A DNA stretch of 20,546 bases from Anaerolineae bacterium (GTDB lineage: Bacteria > Chloroflexota > Anaerolineae > JAFGEY01). The translations under genes were made by a program, and so were the position numbers. Each line of letters opens with the position of its first letter. Position 1 is the first letter of the stretch. This document shows positions 15,903-20,546 of the stretch, in pieces. The notes beneath the pieces were generated by a model, which was not told the origin of the DNA, ran no database searches, and worked only from the letters and a program-made list of their open reading frames with translations. The DNA lies in the NCBI GenBank assembly GCA_016931365.1, contig JAFGEY010000495.1, forward strand, positions 1 to 20,546, in the 5' to 3' direction.

Positions 15903-17699
15903 ATGTTTAAAATGAATCCCCCGGCCAATCGGCTCGTCGGCGCTATGCCCAAGATCGGCATCCGGCCTGCCATCGACGGACGACTGGGCGGCGTGCGCGA
16001 GTCGCTCGAAGAACAGACGATGAATATGGCCCGCAGAGTGGCCCGGCTGTTCAGCGAAAACCTGCGCCATGCCAACGGCCTGCCCGTTGAGTGCGTCATC
16101 GCTGGCACCATCGGCGGCGCGGCCGAAGCGGCCAAGGCGGCGGAACTGTTCGCCAAAGAGGGCGTCGGCGTTTCGCTGACTGTGACTCCCTGTTGGTGTT
16201 ACGGCTCGGAGACGATGGACATGGACCCCTACACGCCCAAGGCAGTGTGGGGCTTTAATGGCACCGAGCGCCCCGGCGCGGTGTACCTGGCGGCAGTGTT
16301 GGCCGCGCACAACCAAAAGGGGCTGCCCGCATTTGGCATCTATGGCCGCGACGTGCAGGACTCGGACGACACCACCATACCCGACGACGTGAAGGAAAAA
16401 CTGCTTCAGTTTGCCCAGGCCGGCCTGGCTGTAGCTGCGATGCGCGGCACGTCCTATCTGTCGATGGGCGGCGTGTCGATGGGCATCGCCGGGTCGATCG
16501 TCGATCCCGATTTGTTTCAAGAATACCTGGGCATGCGCGTCGAGTGCGTTGATATGTCCGAGTTTGCCCGCCGCATTGATGAGAAAATCTACGATCCGGT
16601 CGAATACGAATGCGCGCTGGCCTTTGTCAGAGCCAATTATAAAGAAGGCCGCGATCACAACCCGCCTGAGGTTCAACACACTGACGAGCAAAAGGCGCAG
16701 GAATGGGAGTTTGTGGTCAAAATGGCGATGATCGCCCGCGATTTGATGGTCGGCAACCCCCGGCTGGCCGAATTGGGTTTTGGCGAAGAAGCGCTGGGTC
16801 ACAATGCCATCGCCTCCGGCTTTCAGGGGCAGCGCCAGTGGACCGATCATTTTCCCAACGGCGACTTTATGGAGGCCGTGCTCAACTCCTCGTTCGACTG
16901 GAACGGCATCCGCGAGTCCTTTGTCGTCGCCACTGAGAACGACTGTCTCAACGGCATCTGTATGCTGTTCGGCCATTTGCTGACCAACACGGCGCAGATT
17001 TTCGCCGACGTGCGCACCTACTGGAGTCCGACGGCGGTCAAGCGCGTCTCCGGCTATGACCTGAGCGGTCTGGCCGCGGGCGGGATCATTCACCTGATCA
17101 ACTCGGGCGCGGCCACGCTCGATGCCACCGGCGAGCTCAAGATCGACGGCAAAGCGGCGATGAAGCCCTTCTGGGAAATCACACCCGAAGAAGCGGCTGC
17201 CTGCCTGGCCTCGACCGAGTGGTATCCGGCGTCGGTGGGTTATTTTCGGGGCGGCGGGTTCTCCTCCGGCTTTTTGACCAAAGGCGAGATGCCAGTGACG
17301 ATGATGCGTCTCAATCTGATCAAGGGGCTTGGCCCGGTGCTGCAAATCGCCGAGGGCTATACAGTTGATCTGCCGCTGGCCGTGCACGAGGTATTAAATG
17401 AGCGCACTGATCCAACCTGGCCGACGCACTGGTTTGTGCCGCGCCTGACCGGCAGCGGCCCCTTCCGCGACGTATACTCGGTGATGAACAATTGGGGAGC
17501 CAACCACGGCGCGCTCAGCTACGGGCACATCGGCGCGCAGTTGATCACCCTGGCCTCGATGCTGCGCATCCCGGTCTATATGCACAACGTCTCGGAGGAG
17601 CACGTCTTCCGGCCCTCCGCGTGGACGGCGTTCGGCGCCCATGACCTGCTGGGGGCCGATTTCCGCGCCTGTGAGAATTTCGGCCCGCTGTACGGGTAA
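15903..17699 (+). CDS. fucI: L-fucose isomerase
   Basis: The cytoplasmic Mn-dependent enzyme converts L-fucose to L-fuculose (D-arabinose to D-ribulose as a side activity), the first step of fucose breakdown. The 598 residues match the family length (E. coli FucI 591), and long blocks are nearly identical to FucI as I remember it, such as [29 protein letters not shown] and [12 protein letters not shown]. The metal ligands known in E. coli (Glu337, Asp361, His528) correspond to Glu345 in ATEND, Asp369 in FADVRTYW and His535 in GANHG. All are present. AAAGGAG stands 7 bases before the ATG. It lies 36 bases after the second kinase with no promoter recognised between, so it may belong to the kinase operon, and a strong terminator follows. 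Fuculokinase and aldolase genes are not in the window. Confidence 0.96.
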   Translation: MFKMNPPANRLVGAMPKIGIRPAIDGRLGGVRESLEEQTMNMARRVARLFSENLRHANGLPVECVIAGTIGGAAEAAKAAELFAKEGVGVSLTVTPCWCYGSETMDMDPYTPKAVWGFNGTERPGAVYLAAVLAAHNQKGLPAFGIYGRDVQDSDDTTIPDDVKEKLLQFAQAGLAVAAMRGTSYLSMGGVSMGIAGSIVDPDLFQEYLGMRVECVDMSEFARRIDEKIYDPVEYECALAFVRANYKEGRDHNPPEVQHTDEQKAQEWEFVVKMAMIARDLMVGNPRLAELGFGEEALGHNAIASGFQGQRQWTDHFPNGDFMEAVLNSSFDWNGIRESFVVATENDCLNGICMLFGHLLTNTAQIFADVRTYWSPTAVKRVSGYDLSGLAAGGIIHLINSGAATLDATGELKIDGKAAMKPFWEITPEEAAACLASTEWYPASVGYFRGGGFSSGFLTKGEMPVTMMRLNLIKGLGPVLQIAEGYTVDLPLAVHEVLNERTDPTWPTHWFVPRLTGSGPFRDVYSVMNNWGANHGALSYGHIGAQLITLASMLRIPVYMHNVSEEHVFRPSAWTAFGAHDLLGADFRACENFGPLYG

Positions 17700-17703
17700 A
17701 GAC

Positions 17704-17741
17704 AACCTCCCGAAGGTTGAGAACCTTCGGGAGGTTTTTTT
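17704..17741 (+). terminator. Strong intrinsic terminator after fucI
   Basis: A perfect 15-base stem, AACCTCCCGAAGGTT (17704-17718) with AACCTTCGGGAGGTT (17722-17736), has a 3-base loop GAG and runs into a T tract ending at 17741. It begins 4 bases after the fucI stop. The next gene starts only 12 bases beyond it. Confidence 0.93.
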
Positions 17742-17753
17742 GTTGGAGGCATA

Positions 17754-18170
17754 ATGGCAGGTATTTGCGGCATCAACCACATCACCCTGTCGATCAAGGA
17801 CGTGAAAACATCCTTTGGTTTTTATACCACTGTCCTGGGCTTCCAGCCCGTCGCCCGCTGGCCCAAGGGCGCTTATCTGCTGGCCGGCGACGTGTGGATC
17901 GCCCTGGTGCTCGACGAACACACCCGCACCGGGCCGCTGCCCGAATATACGCACGTCGCTTTTGCGGTGTCCGAAGCAGATTTCGAGGCGTTGAGCGCGC
18001 GCATCATCGCCGCCGGCGCCGAGGTGTGGCAGGACAACCGCAGCGAAGGGGCTTCGCTTTATTTTCTCGACCCCAACGGGCACAAGCTGGAGATTCATGC
18101 TACCGATCTGGCGGCGCGGATCGAATCGGCCAGGGCTGCGCCGTGGGAGGGATTGGAGTTTTTTGTTTGA
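17754..18170 (+). CDS. FosA-like VOC-family protein (glyoxalase/fosfomycin-resistance superfamily)
   Basis: The 138 residues align along their length with FosA, the thiol transferase that inactivates fosfomycin. Metal ligands His7, His64 and Glu110 of Pseudomonas FosA correspond to His9 (INHITL), His67 (YTHVAF) and Glu113 (HKLEIH). Phosphonate-contact residues Thr9, Ser94, Ser98, Tyr100 and Arg119 correspond to Thr11, Ser97, Ser101, Tyr103 and Arg122. The exception is Lys90, which is Gln93 here in EVWQDNRSEG. The K-loop segment NRSEG...SLYFLDPNGHKLE is well kept. It could be a genuine resistance enzyme (glutathione, other thiol or water as nucleophile) or a related VOC enzyme acting on another phosphonate or metabolite. 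GGAGG at 17745-17749 fixes the start. It sits 12 bases past the fucI terminator, so it depends on readthrough or an unseen promoter. Confidence 0.88.
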   Translation: MAGICGINHITLSIKDVKTSFGFYTTVLGFQPVARWPKGAYLLAGDVWIALVLDEHTRTGPLPEYTHVAFAVSEADFEALSARIIAAGAEVWQDNRSEGASLYFLDPNGHKLEIHATDLAARIESARAAPWEGLEFFV

Positions 18171-18225
18171 CAGGTGAGCGCGGTTGGTTTATGATTGGAT
18201 CAAAATGAAGCCATCCTCGCAACGC

Positions 18226-18255
18226 CACAGTGGGCGCTGTGAGGTTTATTTTGTT
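18226..18255 (+). terminator. Weak hairpin and T-rich stretch after the FosA-like gene
   Basis: CACAG (18226-18230) and CTGTG (18237-18241) form a short stem followed by the T-rich AGGTTTATTTTGTTG. The 5-base stem makes this only a possible terminator. The rest of 18171-18423 shows no coding frame with a credible start. Confidence 0.25.
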
Positions 18256-18299
18256 GTGCCGTTAGCTCTTTGAATTGACGGAAGGGAAAACGTATGCAC

Positions 18300-18328
18300 T
18301 TGACTTGATACCATTTACGCTTTACAGA
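18300..18328 (+). promoter_or_regulatory. Weak candidate promoter for the GH39 gene
   Basis: TTGACT (18300-18305) and TACAGA (18323-18328) have a 17-base spacer. The -35 box is close to consensus but the -10 box matches only 3 of 6. It is the best candidate in the 253-base gap before the glycosidase gene. Confidence 0.25.
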
Positions 18329-18423
18329 CACGACAGCGGTTCCAGTCAGGGCAACCTGGCGCAGACAGACATCTTGATCAGAAACTCGCCCAAAAAAGCG
18401 AACACCGAGTGGAGGTTAATCCT

Positions 18424-19938
18424 ATGCAAATCCATATCAATCCGAAACAACCCGGCCAACCCATTACTCCCTATTGGCGCGTGTGCGTCGGCGGGGGGCG
18501 GGTGGGGGAGGCCCTGCGCGCCGATTTCCAAAAGCACCTGGAACTGGTGCAACGCGAGATGCCCTTTCAATACATCCGTATGCACGGCCTGTTCCACGAG
18601 GATATGATGGCCTACCACGAGGAGAAAGGCCGACCGATCGTCAACTGGCAATACGTCGATCTGGTGTACGATCACTGGCTCTCTATCGGCATCCGGCCTT
18701 TCGTGGAATTGGGCTTCATGCCCTACGATCTCGCCAGCGGCACAGAGACTGTCTTTTGGTGGAAGGGCAACATCACCCCGCCGAAGGACTGGGAACGCTG
18801 GGAATGGTTCATCGAGCAGTACATCCGCCACGTCATCGAGCGTTACGGGCTGGACGAGGTGCGCCAGTGGTATTTCGAGGTGTGGAACGAGCCGAGCCTG
18901 CACGTTTTCTGGAAAGACGCCGATTTCGACGCCTACATGGAACTCTACGCGCGCACCGCGCGTGTGCTCAAGCGCGTCGATCCCCAACTGCGGGTCGGCG
19001 GGCCATCCAGCCACGGCTTTGGCGACGCTGTGGGCGTGCCGCCGTGGGGCAAGGAATTCCTGGCAGCGTGCGCCGAACGCGACCTGCCGGTCGATTTCTT
19101 TTCCACGCACCCGTACCCAACTCGCTATCCGGTGGATTTGGAAGGGCGCGGGTATATGACGTGGGACGGCCCCGACCGCCTGCTGGTGGATGCGCGCGGC
19201 TGCGATCAGCTTTTGCGCGCCTCGGCATACCCCAACATCGAACGGCACTACACCGAGTGGAGTTCCAGCCCCAGCCCGCGCGATCCTGTACATGACACGG
19301 CCTTCGAGACTGCCTTCATCGTGGACAACAACTGGCGGGCGCGCGGCCTGATGGATTCGCTGTCGTTTTGGGTGGTCAGCGATATCTTTGAAGAATGTCG
19401 TGTGGGCGATACCCCCTTCCACGGCGGATTTGGACTGGTCAACGTCCAGGGACTGAAAAAAGCATCGTACCATGGGTACTGGTTCCTCTCGCGCCTGGGC
19501 GAGGAAATGTTGACCGAAGGGGATGGCTACGCAGTCACCCGGCGCTCCGACGGTACGCTGGCCGTTCTGCTGTGGAATTACTGCCACTATCGCGCCGACG
19601 CCAACGACAGTCGCCTGTTGGCCGCCGCGAAGCCGGGCGAAATCTATGAGCTGTTTAATATCCAACCGTCTCGTGAGTTCACGCTGCACCTGGCGGGGGT
19701 GGGGGTCTCTGCTCGCGTGCAGACGACGCGCTTCGATCGCGAGTATGGCAGCGCCTATGACGCCTGGGTGGACATGGGCGCGCCGCTGCACATCCTCCCC
19801 GCCGACCTGGACGTGTTGCGCCGTCGCATGGAATTGGCCGTTTCCGTGCAGCGTATCGCCACGCCTGGGAATACGCTCGAATGGACCGTCGCGGTTCAGC
19901 CTTTTGGGGTGACTTTGCTCGAAATTCGTTCCGATTAA
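18424..19938 (+). CDS. Glycoside hydrolase family 39 (beta-xylosidase-like)
   Basis: The protein has 504 residues, close to the ~500 of bacterial GH39 beta-xylosidases. The (beta/alpha)8 barrel carries acid/base Glu156 in YFEVWNEPSL and the probable nucleophile Glu278 in HYTEWSSSP. This spacing matches Glu160/Glu277 of Thermoanaerobacterium XynB. The family retains configuration on beta-xylosides, alpha-L-iduronides and some other glycosides; the exact substrate is not readable. A beta-rich C-terminal region follows from about residue 370. No signal peptide is present, so it likely acts on imported oligosaccharides in the cytoplasm. The frame extends a little upstream (GTG at 18409), but GGAGG at 18411-18415 sits 8 bases before the ATG at 18424, so I chose that start. 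The next gene begins 21 bases downstream. Confidence 0.92.
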   Translation: MQIHINPKQPGQPITPYWRVCVGGGRVGEALRADFQKHLELVQREMPFQYIRMHGLFHEDMMAYHEEKGRPIVNWQYVDLVYDHWLSIGIRPFVELGFMPYDLASGTETVFWWKGNITPPKDWERWEWFIEQYIRHVIERYGLDEVRQWYFEVWNEPSLHVFWKDADFDAYMELYARTARVLKRVDPQLRVGGPSSHGFGDAVGVPPWGKEFLAACAERDLPVDFFSTHPYPTRYPVDLEGRGYMTWDGPDRLLVDARGCDQLLRASAYPNIERHYTEWSSSPSPRDPVHDTAFETAFIVDNNWRARGLMDSLSFWVVSDIFEECRVGDTPFHGGFGLVNVQGLKKASYHGYWFLSRLGEEMLTEGDGYAVTRRSDGTLAVLLWNYCHYRADANDSRLLAAAKPGEIYELFNIQPSREFTLHLAGVGVSARVQTTRFDREYGSAYDAWVDMGAPLHILPADLDVLRRRMELAVSVQRIATPGNTLEWTVAVQPFGVTLLEIRSD

Positions 19939-19959
19939 CTTCCATACAGGATGGTTGGT

Positions 19960-20546
19960 ATGACAGAACAAATGTACTTTTCAGCACAGCTTCCCAATGG
20001 ACAAATGTTTGCGTTCTGGGAGGTCGAACAGACCTACGAGCGCGAGCTGCACGTGGATAATCAGAGCCCGCACACCTCTGATCGGAACAACGGCACGCTT
20101 GCGCAGCCGTTCAAAACGATCAACGCGGCGGCCCGGGTCGCCACGCCCGGAACCCGGGTGCTGATCCACGGCGGGACGTACCGCGAGACGGTTCAGCCGG
20201 CCAGGGGCGGGCTGGGGCCGGAAAAGATGATCAGCTATGAAGCCTATCAAGGCGAAGAGGTGATCATCAAGGCTTCCGTGGAGGTCAGGGACTTTAAGCC
20301 CAGCGTCGGCTGGCGCTTGTTTCCGTGGTTCAGACAAGCCAGCGCTGCCGATGAAGCGATCAAGGTGTGGGAAATCGAATTGAACCCGGAGGACTTTAAA
20401 GGCTACAACCCATTCTGCGCCGTAAACATCCTCCACGACCGGCTCTTCATCGAATACGACAAAACCGACATGACGCCCTATCTGAACCGCCGGGGAATGG
20501 TGTTCGTGGACGGCAAACCGATGCAGCAAGTCCCGCTGTACAACCA
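19960..20546 (+). CDS. DUF1565/right-handed beta-helix protein, probable carbohydrate-active enzyme (partial, C-terminus off the right edge)
   Basis: The frame is open for about 195 codons to the right edge. After a short N-terminal strand region come LHVDNQSPHTSDRNNGT, AQPFKTINAAARVATPGTRV and LIHGGTYRETVQPARGG. This is the DUF1565-type opening of many parallel beta-helix glycosidases and lyases. GH141-like proteins (which include an alpha-L-fucosidase) begin in a similar way; that would fit the fucI nearby, but it is an inference and other families are possible. No signal peptide is visible, which is unusual for this fold and suggests cytoplasmic action with GH39. The ATG at 19960 has AGGA 8 bases before it; an in-frame ATG at 19951 lacks a ribosome site. 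It lies 21 bases after GH39, so the two are probably co-transcribed. Confidence 0.85.
   Translation, partial: MTEQMYFSAQLPNGQMFAFWEVEQTYERELHVDNQSPHTSDRNNGTLAQPFKTINAAARVATPGTRVLIHGGTYRETVQPARGGLGPEKMISYEAYQGEEVIIKASVEVRDFKPSVGWRLFPWFRQASAADEAIKVWEIELNPEDFKGYNPFCAVNILHDRLFIEYDKTDMTPYLNRRGMVFVDGKPMQQVPLYN

Noticed and set aside
15873..17387. 504-codon minus-strand open frame opposite fucI
   Set aside because: FucI motifs and metal ligands are certain on the plus strand, and the antisense product has no family features.
18346..19971. 541-codon minus-strand open frame opposite the GH39 gene
   Set aside because: It mirrors the GH39 gene, whose catalytic motifs are intact. The antisense translation is low-complexity and has no recognisable domain.
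1..20546. CRISPR arrays, tRNA or rRNA genes, transposases, phage or defence genes
   Set aside because: I looked for regularly spaced repeats, tRNA-like folds and integrase or transposase motifs and saw none. The only mobile-like item is the short non-coding inverted-repeat element at 4343-4476.

Overview
The window looks like a piece of an Anaerolineae-type (Chloroflexota) chromosome. This is an inference from style: fairly high GC, an extracytoplasmic protein on a Thr/Pro-rich stalk, very large multi-GAF hybrid histidine kinases, and short Shine-Dalgarno-led operons. No rRNA, tRNA, CRISPR array, transposase or phage gene was seen. The window is cut inside a gene at both ends.

Layout. Positions 1-4296 are all on the minus strand. 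A tight five-gene operon runs from 4296 down to 917: a YjbQ-family protein, a class I SAM methyltransferase, a HAD hydrolase, an isochorismatase-type cysteine hydrolase and a URO-D-family protein, with gaps of 11-28 bases. After a 156-base gap, which may hold a 35-codon small ORF, comes a secreted right-handed beta-helix protein cut by the left edge. Positions 4297-4610 form a divergent intergenic region holding a ~134-base inverted-repeat element (MITE or REP-like) and a plausible promoter for the rightward genes.

From 4611 to the right edge everything is on the plus strand. First come a membrane-anchored alpha/beta hydrolase with a Pro/Thr stalk, a small HELTH-motif putative metallopeptidase, triosephosphate isomerase (tpiA) and lipoprotein signal peptidase (lspA). 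A strong-looking sigma70-type promoter at 8037-8066 then precedes two giant hybrid histidine kinases (1281 and 1304 aa) joined by an ATGA overlap. The second kinase ends in an extra, degenerate and truncated receiver domain. Thirty-six bases later comes L-fucose isomerase (fucI), closed by a textbook terminator. Next are a FosA-like VOC protein starting 12 bases past that terminator, a GH39 glycosidase, and the first ~195 codons of a DUF1565/beta-helix protein cut by the right edge.

How they may work together. FucI, GH39 and the last beta-helix protein suggest intracellular processing of a fucose-containing or other deoxy-sugar glycan, and the two sensor kinases directly upstream could control it; neither link is proven by sequence. 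tpiA and lspA are housekeeping genes. The most unusual items are the coupled kinase pair with its pseudo-receiver and no partner regulator, the FosA homologue lacking one phosphonate-binding Lys, the minimal HELTH protein, and the inverted-repeat element.
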